Assembly (NCBI RefSeq): GCF_019052655.1
Contig: NZ_JAHQVB010000015.1
Span: 1 to 35,858, forward strand
Direction of reading: 5' to 3'
Length of the DNA: 35,858 bases
Origin: Holdemanella porci
GTDB taxonomy: Bacteria > Bacillota_I > Bacilli_A > Erysipelotrichales > Erysipelotrichaceae
The notes under the pieces are model-generated. The model was not told the DNA's origin and ran no database searches. It saw only the letters and a program-made list of their open reading frames with translations. Both the position numbers and the translations under genes were made by a program. Position 1 is the stretch's first letter. Each line of letters starts with the position of its first letter. Shown one piece after another: positions 17,401 to 24,982 of the stretch.

Positions 17401-17620
17401 AAATTGGAAAATGGCACATTGTACTTTCTATTTCTTCTAAATAAAATAAAACTTCATCTAGAATACACGATTCGCCATATCTCAATATTTTTTTAGATTG
17501 GTTCCATACAATACACACACCATTCCTTCTTTTTTCAAAGAAGTACTTTGAAAATGACTTTGTGCAGTTCAAGTCAAAGTAGTGGCAGGATTTGTCTGTG
17601 TATAGCCATAGTTTGATCAT
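14420..17620 (-). CDS. essC: EssC-type FtsK/SpoIIIE ATPase of the type VII secretion system, 1066 aa
   Basis: Motor of T7SSb. An N-terminal FHA domain has GRS (80-82), SRYH (95-98) and NGTYVN (113-118). Two membrane segments follow (about 203-222 and 238-253). The first ATPase domain is intact: Walker A GMTGFGKS (521-528) and Walker B IFVDEF (621-626). The C-terminal 400 residues hold degenerate ATPase-like domains without a second clear Walker A. EssC/YukB proteins usually reach about 1450-1500 aa, so this one is short, probably lacking one full ATPase module. The start overlaps the upstream stop (ATGA) with no Shine-Dalgarno, so translation is coupled. It drives export of WXG100 proteins. 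Confidence 0.93.
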   Translation of the reverse strand: MIKLWLYTDKSCHYFDLNCTKSFSKYFFEKRRNGVCIVWNQSKKILRYGESCILDEVLFYLEEIESTMCHFPISKKIKVGRSEACDIQLCTNGVSRYHFQIEEGVLQDFDSLNGTYVNSKRVKRCSLCMQDEIVFANIRMIYFKDYVLLDMVNNPYSNVELDRKNATYYPYCLNIEMPKVQKFDIQMPQIMRTVQKQSLFSAIGPSCMIASSGFVSSILIGYLQKQRIESLFTSMISSLTMAFTFMVYGLYNRNYQYKLSVKESKKSIDMYNAYIEKMYEKGVISKGTFKKQMDEYITKYIDTYQHENRDVIYVGCAYNAWCKISYREVSYEYALDELMQKREQLISNLNQFVQFPIFLRQGEACWIQGDVKSSVILFENYLWYSKQKRKWVWLQEFDGMKQILLNPYCAICEKIDADTIVVDIEGKYLPKSYYCLIYVGKQKPSFHYDYQIETIAITELGLDRKRFVLRNEDSNFYDQLIKIGPVRKSEYVMKVPVGIDESQQIVVMDFQEYGPHGLVAGMTGFGKSEFISFLLMMLIWHNTPQQFQYVLIDFKGGAFGQPFYEFAHCAGIVTNLDAQSMERFFQSMNYELEKRQRLFLKEKVSDIHSYNKICTMSHLWIFVDEFAQLKMRFPQFMSQLQEIARIGRSLGIHLVLSTQKPSGIIDDQVWSNTTWRACFHVSSVQDSREILQNEMAYHLKNPGDMILQHQQKNQSCRSFYLQSSIDEICWREINEKKEVLHSKHHAGKRVMDVLKDQIHDLKEAREWVLLPKDIPEYVFGVLDLPFEQRQCEIEFMSIQLFYTKSLDIVYRLIKYFENETIYVYGTNMLDSYVDFSFFQSRYFSKIHEGVCIIFEDENLDLSELDEHVISFVVTNNETTNLKWILNKYVFDIESLDDKRIFFDTYHLPSYLNMTLYHNAYVEILYRKIKETDLKTRATKSMIFNKDKNCIGFECKGDRPVFMDETKKLFILYMHTDYVHVVNCICESLAHLKITSDWHQESDVYVVCVDVSLLNEDAFQKKLYNAQIVWVGYGLKEYGYMLKRKLPYEHFDCVFFKDQNEGVGICE

Positions 17621-19368
17621 AATTTAAAGATTTGTTTGAGCCACATTCTTATTTTCTGTATAGAGGTGATTCTCACAGCTGACCTTTTGATTTCTTCTTT
17701 TTTTAATACTTTGCGATGCTTTGTCTTTACCTCAATTGAGGTCTTTTTCTTTTTTAATGAAATCTCGACAAAATCATGTCCCATCACATCTTTTTCAATC
17801 TGTACACGCTTACCATTGACTAAAACATACTCGATCTTATCTTCAGACCATATTTGTACCTTATTCTTTTTACGCGTATAGTGAATTTTGGGCTTAGAAA
17901 CCTTTTGAATATGTTTCTTATTCTTTTTTAAGACCACTTCATTATCGTCATTTACAACCCAGACACGTTCAAATTCAACCACTTCATCTTTTTCTAGAAC
18001 TTGTTCACTTTTTGAAACCATTTCAATCTCTTTATCGGGACTAAATACAAATTCATATTCTTTCTTTTCTAGGTTCATCAGCACATCATTTGTATATGTC
18101 ACAATTTTTAATACATCATCTTTGACCATACGATTAAAGACTTTCTCAAAATCCATATCCATGAAAGTATCATTTAAATAGTATTCCACCCGCATATACG
18201 CATTTGAAGCATCATACTTGTATTCTAGGCTGGGGCGTTTCTTTATATTCATGCGATCCACAACCCTTTCATTATTCATAAACAACTGACTTGAAGGGGC
18301 TTTTTTATCGATTTGAACATAAATTTGATCACTTACCTCATGTCCATATATATCTTTGGCATACGCACTCACACAATAGATGACATCCTGATTATGTATG
18401 GCCGGTAAATGAATCGTTTCATTGAGCGCATAGCGCGTTTTAATACCATTGAGATCCACATCTATATATCCTATTTCTAATTTAGATACATTACGGATTG
18501 CTTTCACAATGACATCCTCATTAGATAGCTTACTTGAAGGAGTTAATGTGATTATTGGCAAAATATTGGAATATTCAATAGAGCCTTCGATACTTTTTTT
18601 AAATTGTGGATACTCTTTATGTTCTAACTCAAATGTATACTTTCCATTTTTTGAATGATCAATCAACACTTGATTTTTGTCTTCTAAATCAAGTGAATAG
18701 TAATATATACCATCACAATACACATGCAGGTTAAAAGCCTGTTTACATACAGATTCAAATTGCATGTTAGAATGATTTTCTTTTGTGTACACGACAGAAT
18801 TTAATAAACATTCAGGATATTTAATAGGTAAAATTTTAATTTCTCTTTCCAACTTATTTTGTGCAATATCTGTACAGATTATTCGTAATGATTGATTTTT
18901 GGATGTAACATCCACATCAAATTCAAGTTCTTCACAATCCATTTGTTCATCATCTAAATAAACTTCAATACTTTTCAAATTTTGTTCGAATATCTTTACA
19001 TGAACGGTTTCTTTATCTTCTAAAGGAAGTACATCCAGAATCTTTTGATTATTTGTATTAAATACAATATCTGGCATTGTCGTATCTAATAGAATTGTCT
19101 TTTCACCTTCCTGTAACGCATAGCCATCTACATCTTTTAAAATATATACAAGCTGTGTGATTCCTTCTTTTTGAATATCGATAAAAGTATGTTCGTTGTT
19201 TAAATCAATTTCTTTGCCATCATAAATAACTAAACTGGAATCTCGATCCACTTTTTCATCAAAGAACAACTCAATATTCCCTGTCGCAGAGGCCACACCA
19301 TTTATAAAGTTTTCTGTTTCCTGCCAATATATAAAATCTGTATATTCAACATCTTGTAGAGAAATCAT
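17617..19368 (-). CDS. Ig-like-repeat protein of the T7SS operon, 583 aa, unknown role
   Basis: Not recognised. The N-terminal ISLQDVEYTDFIYWQETENF has no signal peptide. The body is a series of beta-rich segments of about 80-90 residues with strand-turn boundaries such as LLDTTMPDIVF and QIDKKAPSSQLF, the look of bacterial Ig-like or cadherin-like repeats. The last 130 residues are very Lys-rich (KIHYTRKKNKVQIW, KKKKTSIEVK) and end in a basic amphipathic helix (KIRMWLKQIFKL) that could touch the membrane. The ATG at 19368 has GGAGG 5 nt upstream and overlaps the kinase-like stop; it overlaps EssC at the 3' end. Between EssB-like and EssC genes, it is probably a structural T7SS component. Confidence 0.75.
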   Translation of the reverse strand: MISLQDVEYTDFIYWQETENFINGVASATGNIELFFDEKVDRDSSLVIYDGKEIDLNNEHTFIDIQKEGITQLVYILKDVDGYALQEGEKTILLDTTMPDIVFNTNNQKILDVLPLEDKETVHVKIFEQNLKSIEVYLDDEQMDCEELEFDVDVTSKNQSLRIICTDIAQNKLEREIKILPIKYPECLLNSVVYTKENHSNMQFESVCKQAFNLHVYCDGIYYYSLDLEDKNQVLIDHSKNGKYTFELEHKEYPQFKKSIEGSIEYSNILPIITLTPSSKLSNEDVIVKAIRNVSKLEIGYIDVDLNGIKTRYALNETIHLPAIHNQDVIYCVSAYAKDIYGHEVSDQIYVQIDKKAPSSQLFMNNERVVDRMNIKKRPSLEYKYDASNAYMRVEYYLNDTFMDMDFEKVFNRMVKDDVLKIVTYTNDVLMNLEKKEYEFVFSPDKEIEMVSKSEQVLEKDEVVEFERVWVVNDDNEVVLKKNKKHIQKVSKPKIHYTRKKNKVQIWSEDKIEYVLVNGKRVQIEKDVMGHDFVEISLKKKKTSIEVKTKHRKVLKKEEIKRSAVRITSIQKIRMWLKQIFKL

Positions 19369-20699
19369 AAACTCCTCCAAAATTCATAAAGATCTTTCCA
19401 TCTTTCACTTTTTAAATTGTCAATAAAAACCACTGGAATTTCCATATTTTCACTCTCCTTATTTCGTAATAAAAGTACATATTCCAAGTAATTACATCCT
19501 AGATTTTCAAATTCGGCTTGATACGTTTTTAATGTCTCTGGACTTATACTTTCAATCCAGTCTTTAATCGGTTGAATCGAAATTTTGATTTCTTTATGTA
19601 GACCAAACTGAAGACATTGATTTAACACGTTCAATTTATCTTTTAGAAGCAAGTTATTTGAATTAACCAGCTTAACACACGTATCAATATGTGCGGCATC
19701 CGGATTTAAATACACCAGCACAAGTGCTTGAAGCTCTGGCCATTTATTTAAAGAAACACGATCATATACATATCGAATCAAAGTAGCATCTTTTGTCGCT
19801 ATTGCCTCCTCCATTAAAAATAAAGATGCTTGTTCATTGACATATACTTCATCCAAGATCCATCCATTAGAGATCCACGTATATAAACGATCTTGTTTAT
19901 CAGACTCTTTATACGCTTTTTCAAATAAGGCAATTTGATGATGGGTGTAGTACGCATCAAAGACACTTTTTGGACTTGTACTGAAGACAGACAGAATACA
20001 TATAGAAAGTACAAGCAAGATTCGAATGATGATATGTATAAAGATCAAGTTCTTAAATGTAGATAATCGAGATATTCTTCGCTCTTGTTTTTGATGACAC
20101 AAAAGAACTATGGGCATCATACTTATGCCGAAAAGTTCTTGAATCAAAGAACCAAGTGCATAGATATCACAACGAATATCCTTTTCACTCAATGTTAATA
20201 ATTCAGGTGCACAATTAGATTTTGAAGCCATCACTGCCACATGTGAGTGATTTTCAATACATGCGTTAAAATCAATTAAATAAAAATGGTTCTGATAATA
20301 AATAATATTTTCAAGTTTTAAATCAATATAGAGATAGCCAATCTGATGCAGGTCTTGCAAGACTTTTAAAACATCAATTAGCAAACGATACTTTTTGAAT
20401 AAACAACGATGGTTTTGAAAGTATTGTCTTGCGTTGATTCCTGGAATATACGTTTCGACAAAATATTGTGCAAAGTCTTCTTCAAAACAAGTGATCAAGC
20501 TAGGGACATGGATCGAATTTAAGTTAGAGAGCACATTGATCTCTGTTTTAAATTGATGTTTATATCGTTCTGTTTCATAATCTGGACAGATTTTTAAAAT
20601 ATAAACACATGTACTAAATTCATCCATAACACGATAAACATTGGCATTATAGGTATGTACGACCTTATATCTATTGTTCTTTAAATTCACACACGACAT
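19365..20699 (-). CDS. EssB/YukC-like membrane protein with a Ser/Thr-kinase domain, 444 aa
   Basis: The N-terminal kinase fold runs from about residue 10 to 190. The ATP Lys is in YILKI (Lys36), the alpha-C Glu in KTEI (Glu53), the catalytic loop is YIDLKLEN (Asp126, Asn131), the metal Asp is in IDFNA (Asp143), and an APE is at 164-166. The Gly-rich loop is not conserved. A membrane helix follows (about 217-239), then a helical extracytoplasmic region to 444. This order is that of EssB/YukC, whose kinase domain is normally an inactive pseudokinase; here most catalytic residues are kept. It overlaps both neighbours. An alternative start at GTG 20687 is possible. Confidence 0.75.
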   Translation of the reverse strand: MSCVNLKNNRYKVVHTYNANVYRVMDEFSTCVYILKICPDYETERYKHQFKTEINVLSNLNSIHVPSLITCFEEDFAQYFVETYIPGINARQYFQNHRCLFKKYRLLIDVLKVLQDLHQIGYLYIDLKLENIIYYQNHFYLIDFNACIENHSHVAVMASKSNCAPELLTLSEKDIRCDIYALGSLIQELFGISMMPIVLLCHQKQERRISRLSTFKNLIFIHIIIRILLVLSICILSVFSTSPKSVFDAYYTHHQIALFEKAYKESDKQDRLYTWISNGWILDEVYVNEQASLFLMEEAIATKDATLIRYVYDRVSLNKWPELQALVLVYLNPDAAHIDTCVKLVNSNNLLLKDKLNVLNQCLQFGLHKEIKISIQPIKDWIESISPETLKTYQAEFENLGCNYLEYVLLLRNKESENMEIPVVFIDNLKSERWKDLYEFWRSL

Positions 20700-21627
20700 C
20701 ACCAAATCTTATCGTCATTCCATCTTTTAATCGCATCTTGCGTTTCACTTCTTTTTCGTTCAGATACGTCTTATTCGTACTCTTTAGATCTTGTATATAG
20801 TACCGATCATTTTCACATACGATCTTGGCATGTTTTAAAGATATACTCGCATCCTGTATACGGACATCACATACCATCGCTCTTCCTACTAGATTGATTT
20901 CATTGCACAATGCATATTTTTCCTGATCGCATAATAGGTAGGCATAAAAATCTATTTTTACTTGTAAAAGCTGTGTTTTTTCTTCCAAAACAGATTCAAC
21001 AGGCTTCTCTTTATGGAAAGCTTGTATGGGTTCTTTGACTTTAAATGTCTGCATTCTCTTGTTTTTAAAGAAAAATAACTTTTTCGGATAATATAAATTT
21101 CGTATATTATCCAGACCTAAGACAAGATTGGGTAAACTAAACTCAGCACTCTTTAAAAACTTCAATAAAAATCCAGGAATTTCAAAAGCGGTTGTAGTCT
21201 GCATCGTTTTTGCGATATACTCCACCCATTTTTCTGACATATCCTTTTGAAACATCCAGTTCGATATTTGAATGGGCACCACGACAAACGCAAAGCGATC
21301 TCCAAAACTAGAGACAAATACGTAGTCTGGATCAAATAGAACTGGTTTATTGCGATTGGATGCGATGGCTTGTTCAAATAACTGATGCAAGAATATATAG
21401 CCTTCTTCTTTTTCAAACACATACTGACTTAAAAAATCATGTAAAGGAATATAGCCTTCTATCGCATACACCATCGATGCCGTTTTTTCGTTTGTCAACA
21501 TACAAGGCAGACAAAAATCATCGTTCGATAATCGATCAAAAATGGATAGGTCGAGTAATTCTGGATTTTTCAAATGAACATACAAGTGATTATCATCCAT
21601 GTGATCTTGTTCAATCCATTCGGACAT
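20671..21627 (-). CDS. DUF6382-like plus FHA-domain protein of the T7SS operon, 318 aa
   Basis: The N-terminal 150 residues match the general layout of DUF6382 (PLHDFLSQYVFEKEEGYIFL, LFDPDYVFV), a domain often joined to FHA in Bacillota. The C-terminal FHA domain (about 236-315) has GR (248-249), S-x-x-H (SLKH, 263-266) and a variant NKTYLN (285-290) in place of NGTYVN, so phosphothreonine binding is plausible. T218 in EEKTQLL, between the domains, resembles Thr sites that FHA proteins use when phosphorylated. It is the first gene of the operon, with GGAGGTGATGAG before the ATG. Likely a scaffold linking the kinase-like protein with the apparatus. Confidence 0.8.
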   Translation of the reverse strand: MSEWIEQDHMDDNHLYVHLKNPELLDLSIFDRLSNDDFCLPCMLTNEKTASMVYAIEGYIPLHDFLSQYVFEKEEGYIFLHQLFEQAIASNRNKPVLFDPDYVFVSSFGDRFAFVVVPIQISNWMFQKDMSEKWVEYIAKTMQTTTAFEIPGFLLKFLKSAEFSLPNLVLGLDNIRNLYYPKKLFFFKNKRMQTFKVKEPIQAFHKEKPVESVLEEKTQLLQVKIDFYAYLLCDQEKYALCNEINLVGRAMVCDVRIQDASISLKHAKIVCENDRYYIQDLKSTNKTYLNEKEVKRKMRLKDGMTIRFGDVVCEFKEQ

Positions 21628-21692
21628 CTCATCACCTCCATACTCTTAAACGTTTTTTTTAATACTTTTTCCAGAAAACTTTCATTATTTTT

Positions 21693-21721
21693 TTGATTTT
21701 TTGAGTTTTTTTGTCTAAAAT
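21693..21721 (+). promoter_or_regulatory. Promoter giving a probable leaderless mRNA
   Basis: The -35 is TTGATT (21693-21698), the spacer 17 nt, and the -10 TAAAAT (21716-21721). The next ATG is at 21728, where transcription should start, and no Shine-Dalgarno is present. Confidence 0.55.
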
Positions 21722-21727
21722 GAAACA

Positions 21728-22243
21728 ATGATGAAATTTATAACATATATTCACGTTTATTTAATTCAAACCATCCTGAATTTCCTTCCATTTTGCTGGA
21801 TTGACATCTTCTATGACAATCAGACGTATATAGGAAATCAACTACATCACCCCATATATTTATTTCTATGGGCGTTTAGTTCGGCAATTGGATTTTATTA
21901 TTATTCAAAAAAAATATGGGAAAAATATAACGTAAATTACAATAAAAAAAATCATGTCTTAATCTGTTTAGGCATGATTCTTTCATGTAGTATTCCCTAT
22001 AACGATATAACACTTTTAAAAGACCTTCACGTATGGCTTTCCATTCTTTTTGTAGCCTGTTTTATCCTTGAATGGTTTCTTTATATTCCGGTTCACTTAA
22101 ATAAAAACTCAATCCTGTTTTTTATCAACATTGGATTGAGTTTTGTGTTCACATTTATGTTTGGCCACATTACTGGCTTTTGCGAAATCTATTTTTCATT
22201 TACTACGAATATTCTACTTCATCACTGGATGTTTCAGGATTGA
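21728..22243 (+). CDS. Small integral membrane protein, 171 aa, unknown function
   Basis: Not recognised. Four or five hydrophobic helices are visible (about residues 8-24, 42-59, 78-93, 99-121 and 127-150), joined by short Lys/Asn-rich loops. There is no enzyme motif. It runs divergently from the T7SS operon and its 3' end overlaps the 3' end of the convergent TPR gene by 41 nt. The start has no Shine-Dalgarno but sits at the predicted transcription start. A T7SS link is possible from position only. Hydrophobic composition could arise by chance on the AT-rich strand, but the clean promoter supports a gene. Confidence 0.6.
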   Translation: MMKFITYIHVYLIQTILNFLPFCWIDIFYDNQTYIGNQLHHPIYLFLWAFSSAIGFYYYSKKIWEKYNVNYNKKNHVLICLGMILSCSIPYNDITLLKDLHVWLSILFVACFILEWFLYIPVHLNKNSILFFINIGLSFVFTFMFGHITGFCEIYFSFTTNILLHHWMFQD

Positions 22244-23510
22244 TCTTTTCAATCTTATCTAAGTAGTTTTTCGCTTTTTTCACAAAATACATACGATTTC
22301 CAAGCTCAAGTACTTTTTCAAAATATAAGCGAGCCAATTTATAATCTTCTTCTACAAAGGAGATCAAAGCAATATAGTAACATGAATCTACTTGCTGGAA
22401 AGGAAAATTCGCTCTTTGTAGACCTTGTAAATAATATTTCTTACAAGTATTCAAATCCCCATCCATAAGATGAATCTTATTTTCAATGGCCGCCATTTCT
22501 TCACTTTGAATCATGACACCAGCACGTCCATAATGAAGACGAATATTTTGCGCCTCTTCTTTACAACGAGATAAAGCCTCTTCATCCTTCAACATATAAT
22601 AAATATACGACATCAATGACCAATATTGTAAAGAACTCGCAGCATCCTTACGCGGATAACTGATCAATACATCTTGAGCAAGTTCAGCATCATTTAAATA
22701 AATCAAGCATTGTGCAAGCAATGTATGCTGGCTCAAGCGCGTATGTCCCTTTGAATTTGTGCAATAGTAAATAATGGCACTCGCACAAGCCTCAGGATTA
22801 CAATCTTCATATAATAATTTTGTGATTGGTAAAAGGGATACAGCACGATAACGTAACACTAAATTAAACGCAAATAAGTAGAACATCAATAATACAGCTA
22901 GAAGCATCATATTATTTACGGCAATTAAAATTGCAAATAAGGCAACAATGCCTAACGCATAGATACCTGTTAATTTACGAACATTTTTACGACAAGTCTT
23001 TGCAAGATCCTTATAAGACTCATCCAATTCATGATGAATCTTATATATACGAACCAATTCATCATCGCTTGTAAAATTAAATTCGCGACGTTCTTTCGAA
23101 ATGCTTTTGCGCAAACTTAACATTCCATAAATACATACAACAAATGCAGGCACAACCAAAATGGCACCAATATAGATCATGTATTCAGGTAAAAAGAAAA
23201 TCAAACACATAACGATCCATGGGCTAATGTTGAATCGCGCTGTTACATATTGTCCAATATAAATGATATTGATGATTCCTGAAATCAATAAGGCATCACC
23301 TACATATAAGATCCACATATTATTTTGCAGATACGTTAAAACCTGTTTCAGTGATTCTGTATCTACACCTGGTACAGAACTTAATGAACTCGACAACATA
23401 TCCGAACTCATATCGATACCACTCGCAAATACAACCGCACATAAGCAAAGTCCAACTAAAAAAGCTACAACTAAAGCTATTAAATGGGATTTACAACGAT
23501 ATTTCCACAT
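22203..23510 (-). CDS. Membrane protein with C-terminal TPR-like repeats, 435 aa
   Basis: Not assigned to a named family. Several membrane helices lie at about 9-30, 65-90, 97-113, 115-133 and a pair at 183-220. The long C-terminal half (about 230-425) is helical with TPR-like features (LAQCLIYLNDAELAQDVLI, YYIALISFVEEDYKLARLYFEKVLELG). It probably holds protein contacts on the inner face of the membrane. It starts 8 nt after cysE, with AGGTGG formed at the cysE stop, so the two are co-transcribed. Its place next to the T7SS operon makes an assembly role conceivable but unproven. Confidence 0.75.
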   Translation of the reverse strand: MWKYRCKSHLIALVVAFLVGLCLCAVVFASGIDMSSDMLSSSLSSVPGVDTESLKQVLTYLQNNMWILYVGDALLISGIINIIYIGQYVTARFNISPWIVMCLIFFLPEYMIYIGAILVVPAFVVCIYGMLSLRKSISKERREFNFTSDDELVRIYKIHHELDESYKDLAKTCRKNVRKLTGIYALGIVALFAILIAVNNMMLLAVLLMFYLFAFNLVLRYRAVSLLPITKLLYEDCNPEACASAIIYYCTNSKGHTRLSQHTLLAQCLIYLNDAELAQDVLISYPRKDAASSLQYWSLMSYIYYMLKDEEALSRCKEEAQNIRLHYGRAGVMIQSEEMAAIENKIHLMDGDLNTCKKYYLQGLQRANFPFQQVDSCYYIALISFVEEDYKLARLYFEKVLELGNRMYFVKKAKNYLDKIEKINPETSSDEVEYS

Positions 23511-23518
23511 ACAACCAC

Positions 23519-24058
23519 CTATTTCTTCTCTATAATTCTTGCAGGAATTCCTACTGCAGTTGCCCCTTCAGGAACATCTTCTAAGACGACCGCATTTGCC
23601 CCTACACGACATCCCTTTTTCAAAGTGATATTTCCTAAACATTTTGCTCCACAGCCAATATATACACCATCCTCTAAAGTTGGATGTCTTTTGACATGTT
23701 GCTTTCCTGTACCACCAAGTGTGACACCATGATAAAGCTGACAATCATCCCCGATAATTGCCGTTTCACCAATCACAACTCCGATACCATGATCAATCAT
23801 CAAACCACGACCAATCACAGCACCAGGGTGAATTTCAATTCCTGTCCAATGCCTTGCTCGATTACTTACCCAACGCGCAATAAATGTATGATTACGCACC
23901 CAAAACCAATGGGCAATACGATGTAAACCAATTGCCTTAATATGTGGATACAACCAAAACACTTCCCATTTTGAATGTGCTGCTGGGTCTAACTGCATTG
24001 TTCTTTCTATGTTATATAATCCATCACGGATAAAAGATTTCTTGTTTCTTTCTGACAT
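23519..24058 (-). CDS. cysE: Serine O-acetyltransferase, 179 aa
   Basis: It transfers acetyl from acetyl-CoA to serine, the first step of cysteine synthesis. The left-handed beta-helix hexapeptide repeats are clear (IEIHPGAVIGRGLMIDHGIG, VVIGETAIIGDDCQLYHGV, VTLGGTGKQHVKRHPTLED, IPARII), with catalytic His in DHG and YHGV. Length is normal for the short Gram-positive form (EpsC type). No Shine-Dalgarno precedes the ATG; a promoter ends 6 nt upstream of it, so the mRNA is probably leaderless. Cysteine from this pathway could feed the SufS reaction. Confidence 0.95.
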   Translation of the reverse strand: MSERNKKSFIRDGLYNIERTMQLDPAAHSKWEVFWLYPHIKAIGLHRIAHWFWVRNHTFIARWVSNRARHWTGIEIHPGAVIGRGLMIDHGIGVVIGETAIIGDDCQLYHGVTLGGTGKQHVKRHPTLEDGVYIGCGAKCLGNITLKKGCRVGANAVVLEDVPEGATAVGIPARIIEKK

Positions 24059-24064
24059 GATAAA

Positions 24065-24093
24065 ATTTTAGTTTATTTATGTCTAAATTTCAA
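24065..24093 (-). promoter_or_regulatory. Promoter of cysE, probable leaderless start
   Basis: Minus strand: -35 TTGAAA (24088-24093), spacer 17 nt, -10 TAAAAT (24065-24070). The predicted start nucleotide is the A of the ATG at 24058. Confidence 0.6.
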
Positions 24094-24102
24094 GTTTAGT
24101 GT

Positions 24103-24837
24103 TTATTTCACATAAACTTCACATAGTGAATCATCTAAAACCTTACCAATCGAATCATGAATAACAAGATCCGCCTTTGAATCCATATTTGTACTGTCTT
24201 TATTGATCAAAACCAAATGTTTGCCATGAAAATAGTTAATTAAACCAGCCGCAGGATATACGACAAGACTTGTACCACCTACAATTAAAAGATCTGCCTG
24301 CTCAATCGCATGAATAGCCGAATACAATGTATATTCATCTAAGCCTTCTTCATACAAAACAACATCTGGCTTAATGATGGCACCACACTTGCTACATCTA
24401 GGAATACCTTCATTATCTCTTAGTTTCATCATATCCTCTAGAGAATATTTTGTTTGACAATGCGTACAAGTATTTCTTAAAACACTTCCATGCAATTCAT
24501 AGACCTTTTTAGAACCTGCCATCTGATGTAAGCCATCAATATTCTGTGTCACAATCCCTTTTAGCTTTCCCATTTTTTCAAGCTTTGAAAGAGCATGATG
24601 CGCCTTATTAGGTTGGGCATCTGGATAAATCATCTGATTAAAATAAAAATCAAAGAATTCTTTAGGATGACTTAAATAAAAACTATGTGACAACATAATC
24701 TCAGCCGGATATGGATACTTCTTTTTATATAATCCATTATCACTACGAAAATCTGGAATGTTACTTTCTGTAGACACACCAGCACCACCAAAAAATACTA
24801 TATTATGACTTTCTTGAATCCAATCTTTTAAAGACAT
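24103..24837 (-). CDS. cobB: Sir2-family NAD-dependent protein deacylase, 244 aa
   Basis: It removes acyl groups from lysine using NAD. The motifs are intact: FFGGAGVSTESNIPDFRS (about 15-32), TQNIDGLHQMAGS with the NAD-binding Asn/Asp, catalytic His in ELHGS, two zinc Cys pairs (CTHC and CSKC), and the GGTSLVVYPAAGL block. Length is standard for bacterial sirtuins. The ATG at 24837 is the only plausible start, but no close Shine-Dalgarno is seen; a hairpin (GTCGAG/CTCGAC) lies directly before it. A group II intron sits just upstream, so its transcription may depend on intron read-through or splicing. Confidence 0.92.
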   Translation of the reverse strand: MSLKDWIQESHNIVFFGGAGVSTESNIPDFRSDNGLYKKKYPYPAEIMLSHSFYLSHPKEFFDFYFNQMIYPDAQPNKAHHALSKLEKMGKLKGIVTQNIDGLHQMAGSKKVYELHGSVLRNTCTHCQTKYSLEDMMKLRDNEGIPRCSKCGAIIKPDVVLYEEGLDEYTLYSAIHAIEQADLLIVGGTSLVVYPAAGLINYFHGKHLVLINKDSTNMDSKADLVIHDSIGKVLDDSLCEVYVK

Positions 24838-24932
24838 AACATCGTCGAGTAGACTTTGTCTCGACCTTCACCCCTTTCATCAATATAAAATAATTTCGCG
24901 ATGAGAGGTTCAAGTCTCAAAAGCCCCTCACA

Positions 24933-24965
24933 GAACCGCACGTGCCCTATTAAGGCATACGGCTC
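24933..24965 (-). ncRNA. Group II intron domain V
   Basis: A 33-nt hairpin begins GAGCCG, with the AGC catalytic triad, and closes in CGGTTC. Domain VI follows directly, with an unpaired A in its 3' arm as branch-point candidate. This is the most conserved part of the ribozyme. Confidence 0.85.
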
Positions 24966-24982
24966 TTCAACAAATTATTCAC

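Noticed and set aside
21628..21692. Promoter for the T7SS operon
   Set aside because: The region is A/T homopolymer-rich and only poor -35/-10 matches were found on the minus strand, so none is called.
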